Shown in pieces: positions 1-6,436 of a stretch of DNA of 7,969 nucleotides (within the stretch, counting starts at the first letter, position 1; every line of letters starts with the position of its first letter). The notes below the pieces were generated by a model. It was given only the letters and a program-made list of their open reading frames with translations. It made no database searches and had not been told where the DNA came from. The position numbers were made by a program, and so were the translations under genes. Where the stretch lies: the NCBI GenBank assembly GCA_025360985.1, contig JANYBA010000212.1:1-7969 (forward strand), read 5' to 3'. The DNA comes from Gammaproteobacteria bacterium. Lineage in GTDB: Bacteria > Pseudomonadota > Gammaproteobacteria > Xanthomonadales > Xanthomonadaceae.

Positions 1-129
1 GTCGGCATTGCCGGCATCGGCGGCCAGTCCGTAGACGGTTTCGGTCGGCAGGCCGATCGCCTCGCCGCGACGCAGGGCGGCGAGGGCGGCGTCAAGCAGG
101 CTGCGGTCGAGGGCAGGTCCGGAACTCAT
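1..129 (-). CDS. tsaC: L-threonylcarbamoyladenylate synthase (TsaC/YrdC/Sua5), N-terminal fragment
   Basis: The minus strand is open from an ATG at 129 to the window edge (43 codons), so only the N-terminus is present. Residues 25-39 read IGLPTETVYGLAADA, the signature of the YrdC/Sua5 fold, which binds the ATP and threonine/bicarbonate substrates. The family makes threonylcarbamoyl-AMP for the universal t6A37 modification of tRNAs reading ANN codons, in the cytoplasm. The motif lies at the position expected for the short TsaC form. No strong ribosome site precedes the ATG (GGGA about a dozen bases upstream); an in-frame GTG lies further upstream. The gene is divergent from the porin gene, with about 105 bases between the starts. 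Family assignment is firm; the exact start is less so. Confidence 0.9.
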   Translation of the reverse strand, partial: MSSGPALDRSLLDAALAALRRGEAIGLPTETVYGLAADAGNAD

Positions 130-165
130 GCGCCATTGTCCCACAAGCCATTTGTTGCGCTCCCT

Positions 166-179
166 TTGACCGAGATCAT
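166..179 (+). promoter_or_regulatory. weak FNR/Dnr-type box upstream of porin
   Basis: TTGACCGAGATCAT matches the CRP/FNR-family pattern TTGAY-N4-RTCAA at 9 of 10 informative bases (the last base is T, not A). Its centre (172.5) would place a class II transcription start near 214, just before the ribosome site at 224-228. No convincing -10 hexamer is seen at the matching position, so this is tentative. Confidence 0.35.
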
Positions 180-200
180 GGCGGCGAATGCCTTGCGAAC

Positions 201-233
201 CCAAGCTGGCGGCAGATCCTTCCAGGAGCTTGG
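201..233 (+). promoter_or_regulatory. inverted repeat covering porin ribosome site
   Basis: CCAAGCT (201-207) is the exact reverse complement of AGCTTGG (227-233). The right arm overlaps the AGGAG ribosome site (224-228) of the porin gene. If transcription starts upstream of 201 the hairpin could mask the ribosome site; if it starts near 214 the left arm is absent. The stem is short, so chance is possible. Confidence 0.25.
224..228 (+). promoter_or_regulatory. ribosome binding site fixing the porin start
   Basis: AGGAG sits six bases before the ATG at 235. It selects this start over in-frame ATGs at 136 and 178, which have no such site and would put 33 or 19 extra residues before a good signal peptide. 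Confidence 0.75.
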
Positions 234-234
234 C

Positions 235-1428
235 ATGAACCGCAGAACCCTGATATTCCTCGCCATTTTGGCGGCGTTTCCACTGTCGGCGCCGGCGGCG
301 GAAACCGCGAAAGCCAAGGGCAAGCTGATCTTCGACGCGCGCCTGCGCAACGAGCAGGTCAATGACGATGCCTTCGCAAGGGATGCCAACGCCATGACCC
401 TGCGCTTGCGGCTCGGCTACAAGACCGCCGTTCGTTCGGGCTGGAGCGGGGTGGTCGAGTTCCAGGGCACCACCCACCTGGGCAGCGAGCATTTCAACAG
501 CACGGCCAACGGCCAGACCTCGTATCCGACCGTGGTCGATCCCGACAACACGGAGCTCAACCAGCTCTACGCCAACTACCAACCCAACGACGCGACGCGG
601 CTGACGTTCGGCCGCCAGCGCCTGCAATACGACAACCAGCGCTTCATCGGCAACTCCGGCTGGCGGCAGAACGAGCAGACCTTCGATGCGCTCGATATCG
701 CGCACAAATTCGGCAACGGCTTGAGCCTGCGCTACAGCTACCTCGACCGGGTCCAGCGGGTCAACGGCGACGACAATCCCAATCGCGCCCTCGCCCGCTG
801 GCAGCTCGATGCGCACCTGTTGAGCCTGGCGCACGCGCTGGGCCCTGGCACCTTGACCGGCTATGGCTACTTCATTGACAACCAGACCCTGCCGACGACC
901 TCGCACCGCGACCTCGGCCTGCGCTATGTCGCCAAGCACGACGCCCCGGACGCGATCGGCTGGCAGTTCGCCGCCGAAGTCGCGCGCCAGGACCGCTACG
1001 CCGACGGCAGCGACCTCATCGGCGCGAATTACGTGCTGCTCGAAGGCGGCGTGACTTGCCATGGCAGCACTTTCAAAGCCGGCCATGAAGTCCTTGGCGG
1101 CGATGGCCGTTACGCCTTCCAGACGCCGCTGGCGACCCTGCACGCCTTCAATGGCTGGGCCGATCGCTTCCTGACCACGCCGGTGAATGGCCTGCAGGAC
1201 GACTACCTGGGCTGGAGCCGCAAGTTCGGTCAGCTCACGGCCAACGTCGCCTGGCACGATTTCAATTCGGACCATGGCTCGATCCACTACGGCCAGGAAT
1301 GGGATGCGTCCCTGGCGTGGGCATTCGCGCCGCACTGGAATGCGCTGGCGAAATTCGCCGACTTCCGCGCCGGCGACATCGGCGCCGACGTGACCAAGAC
1401 CTGGGTCAGCATCGAATACGTCTATTGA
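235..1428 (+). CDS. alginate-export-family outer-membrane beta-barrel porin
   Basis: A 397-residue protein. Residues 1 to about 22 are a Sec signal peptide (MNRRTLIFLAILAAF, then PLSAPAA). The mature part alternates polar and aromatic residues as beta-strands do and ends in a C-terminal aromatic, as outer-membrane barrels do (SIEYVY). It carries the block TFGRQRLQYDNQRFIGNSGW followed by RQNEQTFDAL, which I recognise as typical of the alginate_exp barrel family (AlgE-like, often annotated as alginate export family protein). Its substrate here is unknown, and the family name should not be read as proof of alginate export. No alginate biosynthesis gene is in the window. Its 3' end overlaps the converging sco gene by seven bases. 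A weak FNR/Dnr-type box upstream raises the possibility that it belongs to the anaerobic regulon. Confidence 0.8.
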   Translation: MNRRTLIFLAILAAFPLSAPAAETAKAKGKLIFDARLRNEQVNDDAFARDANAMTLRLRLGYKTAVRSGWSGVVEFQGTTHLGSEHFNSTANGQTSYPTVVDPDNTELNQLYANYQPNDATRLTFGRQRLQYDNQRFIGNSGWRQNEQTFDALDIAHKFGNGLSLRYSYLDRVQRVNGDDNPNRALARWQLDAHLLSLAHALGPGTLTGYGYFIDNQTLPTTSHRDLGLRYVAKHDAPDAIGWQFAAEVARQDRYADGSDLIGANYVLLEGGVTCHGSTFKAGHEVLGGDGRYAFQTPLATLHAFNGWADRFLTTPVNGLQDDYLGWSRKFGQLTANVAWHDFNSDHGSIHYGQEWDASLAWAFAPHWNALAKFADFRAGDIGADVTKTWVSIEYVY

Positions 1429-2042
1429 AGCGTGGCTTTGACCGCCTTGAGGAATTCCGGATCCGGGATCGCACCCATCTTCTCGGTGCGGGCGAGGATG
1501 CGGCCGTCGGCGTCGAGCAGGATCAAGGCGCTGGTGTGGTTGAAGTCGCCGTCGGCCAGTTTCCGGTAGCGCACGCTGAGCAGGGCCGCAATCTTGCTCA
1601 CCGTGGTGGCGTCGGCGCGGGCAATGGTCCAGCGCGACAGGTTGAGCTTGTGCTTCCTCGCGGTGGCCGCCAACACGGCTGGCGTGTCGCGGGCCGGGTC
1701 GAGGCTGACGAACAACACCGCCAAGCGCGCGCGCTCGCGCGGCGCCAGCGCGTGGTCGACGCCTTTGGCACTGTCGATCAGCAGCGGGCACATGTACTTG
1801 CAGGAACTGTAGAACATCGCCACCAGTTGTGGCTTGCCACGACGCTCAGCGAGCGTGAACGTGCGACGGTCTTGCGTCGTGAACGTGTCGCCCAGTTGCA
1901 GGATGGAATCGATCGGCAACGGTGTCGCTATGGTCGGAGCGAATTTATTCGCGACCCCGGTCGCCACCGCATTCTCGGTCGCGAATAAATTCGCTCCTAC
2001 CAGAGATGCGATCACGGCCGAAAAAACAAGCGCATGTCTCAT
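1422..2042 (-). CDS. SCO1/SenC-family copper chaperone
   Basis: A 206-residue thioredoxin-fold protein of the SCO family, which handles Cu(I) delivery and thiol chemistry at the periplasmic face. The copper ligands are visible: the CxxxC pair at C81 and C85 in FYSSCKYMCP, and the distal histidine H169 in DFNHTS. FVSLDPARDTP (111-121) is the conserved strand after the active site. A signal peptide or anchor occupies roughly residues 1-21. The ATG at 2042 has a GGAGGG site six bases upstream, which rejects an earlier in-frame start at 2072. Its ATG overlaps the stop of the nirV-like gene (ATGA), so translation is probably coupled. Position in a nirK operon suggests copper supply to NirK; this is inference. 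Oddity: residues 14-38 are encoded by a REP palindrome pair (see repeat). Confidence 0.9.
   Translation of the reverse strand: MRHALVFSAVIASLVGANLFATENAVATGVANKFAPTIATPLPIDSILQLGDTFTTQDRRTFTLAERRGKPQLVAMFYSSCKYMCPLLIDSAKGVDHALAPRERARLAVLFVSLDPARDTPAVLAATARKHKLNLSRWTIARADATTVSKIAALLSVRYRKLADGDFNHTSALILLDADGRILARTEKMGAIPDPEFLKAVKATLQ
1931..2002. repeat. REP doublet (REPIN-like inverted pair) inside sco
   Basis: Two 26-base arms, 1931-1956 and 1977-2002, are reverse complements with one mismatch (25/26), separated by 20 bases. Each arm contains the smaller hairpin GCGAATTTATTCGC. The minus-strand arm begins GGTAGGAGCG, so it carries the GTAG head seen in REP elements of Stenotrophomonas and relatives; the plus-strand arm has GTCG instead. 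The total length is 72 bases, a multiple of three, so the reading frame of sco is kept. The arms are AT-rich relative to their surroundings. They encode LVGANLFAT and GVANKFAPTI at residues 14-22 and 29-38 of the SCO protein. REP assignment rests on recognising the consensus and would be confirmed by many genomic copies. Confidence 0.85.
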
Positions 2043-2815
2043 CGGGAACCCTCCGGGATATCCCTGGCGCAACGAAAGCCCAGGCTGCTCGTGGTGTCGT
2101 CCGCTTCCAGCGCCGACAGCATCGCCACCCGCATCAGCACGGCGTAGTTCTCGCGATCGTCCACCGCCAGCGCGCCAGCGCCGCAGAACTTCAGCCTATC
2201 CGGATCCTGCTGGTTGCGGCTGTCGCCGGATACCAGCATGCCGGAATAATCCCCGACCCATTCCCAGACCAGATCGTTGATGTCGTGAATCCCGTAAATA
2301 TTCGGCGCGGACTGGCCGACGTTCGCGAGCGGCGCGACCGAGGGTCGCGCGTACCAGCCCAGGATCGCTTCGCGCCAGGCCGGATCGCCGCGGGCATCGC
2401 GGCGCGTGGCATCGGCGGCGGCGGTGTATTCCCATTCGTTCCAGGTCGGCAGGCGGGCGCCGCGCGCTTCGCAGTAGGCCGATGCCGCGAACCAGCTGAC
2501 GTTGACTACCGGCTGCGCCGGCTTGGCGCCGTCGCCTGGTTGCAAGGGGCCCGACCAGTGCTGCAGGTAGCGCGATTCGGCGAACACCGGCGAAACCTGG
2601 CCGCGCTGCCATTGCGGATGGGCCTGCACGAAGGCGAGGAACTCGGCATTGGTCACCGGGTGCTTCATCAGCAGGAAGGGCGGCAGGTTCACCTTGCCGC
2701 CGGTGTCTTCGTACTTGAGCGTGCTGCGGAACTCGCCGCCCGGCAAGCGAACGAAATCCTCGTCGGCGCTTGCCAATGCGGGCATCAGCAGTAGCGCGAG
2801 CACGAATTTCCGCAT
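2039..2815 (-). CDS. nirV: NirV-like SUMF1/FGE-domain protein
   Basis: A 258-residue exported protein; residues 1 to about 17 form a signal peptide (MRKFVLALLLMPALASA). The rest is a SUMF1 (formylglycine-generating-enzyme-like) domain: KHPVTNAEFLAFV (51-63), QPVVNVSWFAASAYCEARGA (101-120), RLPTWNEWEY (121-130), YGIHDINDLVWEW (174-186) and the terminal SLGFRC (244-249). Genes of this type follow nirK in several denitrifiers and are called nirV; their function is not established. The paired catalytic cysteines that true formylglycine-generating enzymes carry shortly before the GFRC motif are not seen; the cysteines present are 115, 211 and 249, so oxidase activity is doubtful. The start is four bases after the nirK stop, with GAGGG 11 bases upstream inside the last nirK codons. 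It overlaps sco by ATGA. Confidence 0.85.
   Translation of the reverse strand: MRKFVLALLLMPALASADEDFVRLPGGEFRSTLKYEDTGGKVNLPPFLLMKHPVTNAEFLAFVQAHPQWQRGQVSPVFAESRYLQHWSGPLQPGDGAKPAQPVVNVSWFAASAYCEARGARLPTWNEWEYTAAADATRRDARGDPAWREAILGWYARPSVAPLANVGQSAPNIYGIHDINDLVWEWVGDYSGMLVSGDSRNQQDPDRLKFCGAGALAVDDRENYAVLMRVAMLSALEADDTTSSLGFRCARDIPEGSR
2049..2054 (-). promoter_or_regulatory. ribosome binding site fixing the sco start
   Basis: On the minus strand these bases read GGAGGG, six bases before the ATG at 2042. They lie within the last codons of the nirV-like gene. This is the best ribosome site in the nirK operon and settles the sco start despite an in-frame ATG at 2072. Confidence 0.75.
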
Positions 2816-2819
2816 CGGA

Positions 2820-4313
2820 TCAGTGGCCCTCGGCCGGCTTGCCGGCGGCGCGCGCCCTGGCGACATCGTCGGTGCTGATCCGACCGCCCGGGTTGCCCCA
2901 GCTGTTGAGCACGAAGGTCACGATGTTGGCGATCTCATCGTCGTTGAGCTGGGTCATCGGCGGCATCACCGAATTGTATTCCTGGCCATTGACGGTGACC
3001 TTGCCGGTCAAGCCGTGCAACACGAAGCCGATCGCGCGCTTGGGATCGGCGGCGAGGAAATCGGACTTGGCCAAGGGCGGGAACACCCCCGGCAAACCCG
3101 CGCCATTGCCCTGGTGGCAGGTCGAGCAGGTGCCGTTGAAGATCGCGCCGCCGGCCTTGACCTGCTGCTCCAGGGTCAGCGTGCCGCTGGCCGCCGCAGT
3201 GGTCGCTTCGGTGACCGAGGTAAGGTTGGGCGCGGCGCGCTCGCCGACATACGTCGAATCGACTTCCTTGCCCGAATAGATCGCCTTGTTCTCCGGGCCG
3301 GTCGCCTTGAGCATGGCCAGCGCGCCCTTGTTGAAGGTACGGAAGATCGAATGGTCGACCAGCAGGTAGGTGCCGGGAACGTCGATGTGGAATTGCGCCA
3401 TGGCGGCGCCGCCGGACGGGATCAGAGTGGTCTGCACGTTTTCCTGGAAGTGCGAGCCGCCCTCGAACCAGACCTTGTCGAAGATTTCGCCGATCACATG
3501 GAAGCTCGACACCAGGTTCGGGCCGCCGTTGCCCACGTACAGGCGGACGGTCTCGCCGACCTTGGCGGGCAAGGCCTTGTCGCCGGTCAACGCGCCTTCG
3601 GCGCCGTTGAACAACACGTAGGTGGGGCGCTCGTCGATGGCCTTGCCCATGTCGAAGTCCTGGTGGCCTTTCTCGCGATACTTGCCGACGGTGTAGAAAT
3701 CGCCCTGCATCACGTAGTACTCGTGGTCGACCTTGGGCAGGCCCTGCGGCGGCTCGACCAAAATCAATCCGTACATGCCGTTGGCGATATGCATGCCAAC
3801 CGGCGCGGTCGCGCAGTGGTAGACGAACAGGCCGGCGTTGAGCGCCTTGAAGGTGAATTGCGACTCGTGCCCGGGCGCGGTGAAGCTCGAGGCCGCGCCG
3901 CCGCCCGGCCCGGTCACGCCGTGCAGGTCGATGTTGTGCGGCATCTTGTTGTCCTGGTGGTTCTTCAGGTGGAACTCGACCGTATCGCCCTGGCGCACGC
4001 GGATGAAACTTCCGGGCACGGTGCCGCCAAACGTCCAGAAGGTATAGGTCACGCCTTCGGAGATTTCCCGTTCGACTTCGCGCACTTCCAGGTTGACGAT
4101 GACTTTCGCCGGCGCATGCCGGCCGGTGGCCGGCGGCACCATCGGCGGCGAGGTCAGGACGGCGGTGATCGGCGCCCCTTGCGGCGGACCAAAGTCACCG
4201 TGTGTGGCTGCGTTGGCCGCAGCGCCGGCGGCTCCGGCGGGCACGCTGGAAGCGAGGCCCACGGCCAGGGCGAGCGAACTGGCGATCAGCAACGGCAGGA
4301 GTGCGCGATTCAT
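2820..4313 (-). CDS. nirK: copper nitrite reductase with C-terminal cytochrome c domain
   Basis: A 497-residue periplasmic enzyme reducing nitrite to nitric oxide. A Sec signal peptide fills roughly residues 1-30. Two cupredoxin domains follow. Type 1 copper ligands are H126, C167, H175 and M180 (in [13 protein letters not shown] and GMHIANGM). Type 2 ligands are H131, H166 and H321. Catalytic D129 and H272 ([13 protein letters not shown]) are present. The short loop [15 protein letters not shown] resembles Neisseria AniA, marking a class II enzyme, but there is no lipobox cysteine. After a linker (about 340-385) comes a cytochrome c domain with heme motif CSTCH (396-400) and a methionine ligand in VMPPM (450 or 453). 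Three-domain enzymes of this kind are known (Ralstonia pickettii type) and are thought to take electrons through the tethered heme. All metal ligands are intact. It is first in an operon with the nirV-like and sco genes, and divergent from moaC. Confidence 0.97.
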   Translation of the reverse strand: MNRALLPLLIASSLALAVGLASSVPAGAAGAAANAATHGDFGPPQGAPITAVLTSPPMVPPATGRHAPAKVIVNLEVREVEREISEGVTYTFWTFGGTVPGSFIRVRQGDTVEFHLKNHQDNKMPHNIDLHGVTGPGGGAASSFTAPGHESQFTFKALNAGLFVYHCATAPVGMHIANGMYGLILVEPPQGLPKVDHEYYVMQGDFYTVGKYREKGHQDFDMGKAIDERPTYVLFNGAEGALTGDKALPAKVGETVRLYVGNGGPNLVSSFHVIGEIFDKVWFEGGSHFQENVQTTLIPSGGAAMAQFHIDVPGTYLLVDHSIFRTFNKGALAMLKATGPENKAIYSGKEVDSTYVGERAAPNLTSVTEATTAAASGTLTLEQQVKAGGAIFNGTCSTCHQGNGAGLPGVFPPLAKSDFLAADPKRAIGFVLHGLTGKVTVNGQEYNSVMPPMTQLNDDEIANIVTFVLNSWGNPGGRISTDDVARARAAGKPAEGH

Positions 4314-4347
4314 GGGATTCCCCGACAGGTTGGAAAGGCTTGCCGTC

Positions 4348-4353
4348 ACCTTA
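4348..4353 (-). promoter_or_regulatory. candidate -10 element of nirK promoter
   Basis: On the minus strand these bases read TAAGGT, keeping the key T-A....T positions of a -10 element. They lie exactly where a class II FNR-type promoter needs them if the box at 4376-4389 is centred at -41.5. This predicts a start near 4341 and a 5' leader of about 28 bases before the nirK ATG. Confidence 0.55.
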
Positions 4354-4375
4354 GGAAGCCAGCGTCCTCCCTGCA

Positions 4376-4389
4376 TTGACCCAGGTCAA
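4376..4389. promoter_or_regulatory. FNR/Dnr-type box between nirK and moaC
   Basis: TTGACCCAGGTCAA is a perfect match to TTGAY-N4-RTCAA, in the TTGAC/GTCAA form, with six-base arms TTGACC/GGTCAA. Spacing to the TAAGGT element and the nirK start fits activation of nirK. The left half-site doubles as the likely -35 element of moaC on the other strand. Which regulator binds (FNR/Anr or an NO-sensing Dnr/Nnr protein) cannot be told from the sequence. Confidence 0.85.
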
Positions 4390-4402
4390 TCACCGCTAGA
4401 AT
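4376..4402 (+). promoter_or_regulatory. candidate moaC promoter, possibly leaderless
   Basis: TTGACC (4376-4381) and TAGAAT (4397-4402) resemble -35 and -10 elements, with a 15-base spacer that is slightly short. The predicted start, about seven bases after the -10, falls at or next to the moaC ATG at 4410. No ribosome site precedes that ATG, consistent with a leaderless message. Confidence 0.5.
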
Positions 4403-4409
4403 GGCGCCT

Positions 4410-4928
4410 ATGAACACTTCCGAACCGGGTTCGCGCGGCTTTTCCATGGCCGACGTCCGCCACAAGCCGGTCACTCCACGCCGGGCAGTGGCGGTCGGCG
4501 AGCTGCTGGCCGGGCCGATCGCCTTTCCGCTGATCGTCGAGCGCCGACTGCCCAAGGGCGACGCCCTGGTCATGGCCGAGATCGCCGGCCTGCAAGGCGC
4601 CAAACAAGCCTCGAACCTGATGCCCTTATGCCATCCCTTGCCGCTGGAGCTGGTGCGCGTGCGTTGCCTGCCCGTGCCCGATCGGCAAGTCATTCGCGTC
4701 TATTGCGAGGTCGCCACCGAGGCGCGCACCGGCGTCGAGATGGAAGCCCTGGCCGGCGTCAGCGCGGCCCTGCTCACGCTCTACGATCTGACCAAGCCGG
4801 TCGAGCCGGCGCTGGCCATCGGCGCCATCCGCTTGTTGTTCAAGGAAGGTGGCAAGCGCGGCCTGTGGCGGCATCCGGAGGGAATGAGCGACGCCGAGCT
4901 CGCGCTGTACGCGCCGACCGCGCCATGA
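4410..4928 (+). CDS. moaC: cyclic pyranopterin monophosphate synthase MoaC
   Basis: A 172-residue cytoplasmic enzyme that turns the MoaA product 3',8-cyclo-7,8-dihydro-GTP into cyclic pyranopterin monophosphate, the first stable intermediate of molybdenum cofactor synthesis. Family motifs are intact: MADVRHKPVTPR (13-24), PKGD with K49, SNLMPLCHPLPL (C74, H75), TGVEMEAL (108-114, acidic residues E110 and E112), TLYDLTK (D126, K129), and the glycine-lysine loop KEGGKRG. The C-terminus extends some 20 residues past that loop. The start is uncertain: ATG 4401 overlaps the presumed -10 element, ATG 4410 fits a leaderless message, and ATG 4446 would remove the segment normally found ahead of MADV. 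Its stop overlaps the moeA start by ATGA. The MoaA gene is not in the window. Confidence 0.95.
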   Translation: MNTSEPGSRGFSMADVRHKPVTPRRAVAVGELLAGPIAFPLIVERRLPKGDALVMAEIAGLQGAKQASNLMPLCHPLPLELVRVRCLPVPDRQVIRVYCEVATEARTGVEMEALAGVSAALLTLYDLTKPVEPALAIGAIRLLFKEGGKRGLWRHPEGMSDAELALYAPTAP

Positions 4929-6181
4929 TCTGGTTGGAACAAGCGCAGCAGGCGATCATCGCCGCGAGTCGGCGATTGCCGGTCGAAATCGTCGCCTCTG
5001 CGCGGGCGAGTGGTCGCGTGCTGGCAGAAGGCGTCGTCAGCCGGGAAGACCTTCCGCCGTTCGACAACAGCGCCATGGACGGATTCGCGCTGATTAGCGG
5101 AGGCGCTCCGATTTCTCGTGACCGCGAGTTCGATGTCACCGGCGCGATCGCCGCCGGCGACGCGCCAGGCGCGCTGGCGGCGGGCGCCGTGGAAATCATG
5201 ACTGGCGCGCCCGTCCCGGCCGGGTTCGACGCGATCCTGCCGGTGGAACAGTCGGAGATCCTCGCGCGCGATGACGCGGGCCGGCCGGCGCGCATCCGCA
5301 CGTGCGCCGAGGTCGTGCCCGGCATGCACCTGCGACGCCGCGGGCAGGACGTGGCCCGTGGCCAATCGATCCTGGCTGCCGGCGCGCGCGTGGATGCGAC
5401 GGCGAAGATGCTGCTGGCGGCGCTGGGTATCGCCGACGTGCAGGCATTCGCGCAGGTTCGCATCGCCGTGCTGTGCACCGGCCGCGAACTGGTCGACGAC
5501 CCGCGGCAGGCGCTGTCGCCGGGCCAGATCCGCAACAGCAATGGGCCCTTCCTCGCCGATCGGCTCGCCGGTCTCGGCGCCGACGTCTGCCAGCGCGAAA
5601 CCCTTCCGGACGAGGTGGGCACTTTCGTTTCCGCCGTGCGCCGCGCGCTCGACTCCCGGGTCGACATCGTCATCAGCACCGGCGCGGTGTCGATGGGCCG
5701 CTACGATTTCGTGCCGGAGGCCTTGCGCGAACTCGACGCCGAGATCGTCTTCCACAAGGTGGCGATCCGACCGGGCAAACCGTTGTTGTTCGCGCAATTG
5801 CCGTCGGGCGCCCTGTTCTTCGGCTTGCCCGGCAACCCGATCTCGAGCGCGGTCGGCCTGCGCTTCTTCGTGCAACCGGCGTTGCGGGCCATGCACGGCC
5901 TGCCGGCGGAATCGCCGCTGCGCCTGCCGCTCGGGCAATCCTTCGAGAAGAAACCGGGGCTTCGTTTCCTGCAGAAGGCGGTCGCCGGCATCGGCGGCGA
6001 CGGGCGCCTGCAGCTACGGGTCCTGGCCGGGCAGGAATCGTTCCGCATCCAGCCGATGCTGGTCGCGAACGCCTGGGCCGTCTTTCCGGAAAGCAGTGAA
6101 CGCCATGCGGCGGGCGATCTCGTCGACGTCTACGGTATCGAGGACGGCGCCTTGTCGATCCAGTCGGGAGCCGGAGCATGA
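4925..6181 (+). CDS. moeA: molybdopterin molybdotransferase MoeA
   Basis: A 418-residue cytoplasmic enzyme that inserts molybdenum into adenylylated molybdopterin. Recognisable blocks are FDNSAMDGFAL (46-56, with D52), IMTGAPVPAGFDAILPVE (91-108, T93), RRGQDV (138-143, D142), CTGREL (184-189), IRNSNG (202-207), STGAVSMGRYDF (251-262, with D261 at the conserved aspartate position), VAIRPGKP (279-286) and GLPGNPISS (300-308). The C-terminal domain (about 330-418) is the usual MoeA domain IV. The glutamate that often precedes the aspartate block is arginine here (SMGRYD versus the E. coli SVGEAD), a modest variant. There is no clear ribosome site; the ATGA overlap with moaC implies coupled translation. 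The stop overlaps the moaD start by ATGA. Confidence 0.96.
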   Translation: MIWLEQAQQAIIAASRRLPVEIVASARASGRVLAEGVVSREDLPPFDNSAMDGFALISGGAPISRDREFDVTGAIAAGDAPGALAAGAVEIMTGAPVPAGFDAILPVEQSEILARDDAGRPARIRTCAEVVPGMHLRRRGQDVARGQSILAAGARVDATAKMLLAALGIADVQAFAQVRIAVLCTGRELVDDPRQALSPGQIRNSNGPFLADRLAGLGADVCQRETLPDEVGTFVSAVRRALDSRVDIVISTGAVSMGRYDFVPEALRELDAEIVFHKVAIRPGKPLLFAQLPSGALFFGLPGNPISSAVGLRFFVQPALRAMHGLPAESPLRLPLGQSFEKKPGLRFLQKAVAGIGGDGRLQLRVLAGQESFRIQPMLVANAWAVFPESSERHAAGDLVDVYGIEDGALSIQSGAGA

Positions 6182-6435
6182 AGATCGAACTGGAATTGTT
6201 CGGCACCTTGCGCGGCCTGGCGCCTGGAGACCGCCTGCACCTGGAAGTAGCCGGCGGTCGCGTCGGCGACCTGCGCGCCGCGCTCGCCGCGCACGCCGCC
6301 GCGCATTGGCCTGGCCTGGCGCCGGGACTGCTCGACAAGTGCGCGTTCGCGACGCACAGCGAAATCCTGCGCGACGCTGCCGCATTGCCCGAAGATGGAC
6401 GCATGGCGGTGCTGCCGCCTGTCAGTGGAGGCTGA
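6178..6435 (+). CDS. moaD: molybdopterin synthase sulfur carrier subunit MoaD
   Basis: An 85-residue ubiquitin-fold protein ending in Gly-Gly (PPVSGG). The C-terminal glycine is adenylylated and then made a thiocarboxylate, the sulfur donor for molybdopterin synthase with MoaE. KIELELFGTLRGLA at the start is the first beta-hairpin of the fold, and MAVLPPVSGG is the standard end. Length is typical of the family. GGGAG at 6166-6170 lies seven bases before the ATG, which itself overlaps the moeA stop. The adenylating enzyme MoeB is not in the window. Confidence 0.95.
   Translation: MKIELELFGTLRGLAPGDRLHLEVAGGRVGDLRAALAAHAAAHWPGLAPGLLDKCAFATHSEILRDAAALPEDGRMAVLPPVSGG
6427..6431 (+). promoter_or_regulatory. 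moaE ribosome site inside the moaD Gly-Gly codons
   Basis: GGAGG lies five bases before the moaE ATG at 6437. It is formed by the codons GGA GGC that encode the essential Gly-Gly tail of MoaD, so one stretch serves both protein function and initiation. It also fixes the moaE start. Confidence 0.75.
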
Positions 6436-6436
6436 G

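Noticed and set aside
136..234. A longer porin start at 136
   Set aside because: It would put 33 residues before a clear signal peptide and would cross the presumed promoter; the AGGAG site supports ATG 235.
126..395. A minus-strand open frame whose stop overlaps the tsaC start by ATGA
   Set aside because: It lies mostly antisense to the porin gene, has arginine/alanine-rich composition typical of a shadow frame in GC-rich DNA, and shows no recognisable motif.
1931..2002. CRISPR array or IS end for the palindrome pair in sco
   Set aside because: There are only two copies, in inverted orientation, with internal hairpins and a GTAG head, and no transposase; this fits a REP doublet instead.
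2649..4379. A 576-codon plus-strand open frame opposite nirK and nirV
   Set aside because: It mirrors intact genes with all metal ligands on the other strand. The translation is rich in Arg, Gly, Ala and His without domain structure, so it is a GC-driven shadow.
4781..5938. Long minus-strand frames opposite moeA
   Set aside because: moeA is intact with every family motif; the opposite frames are low-complexity shadows.
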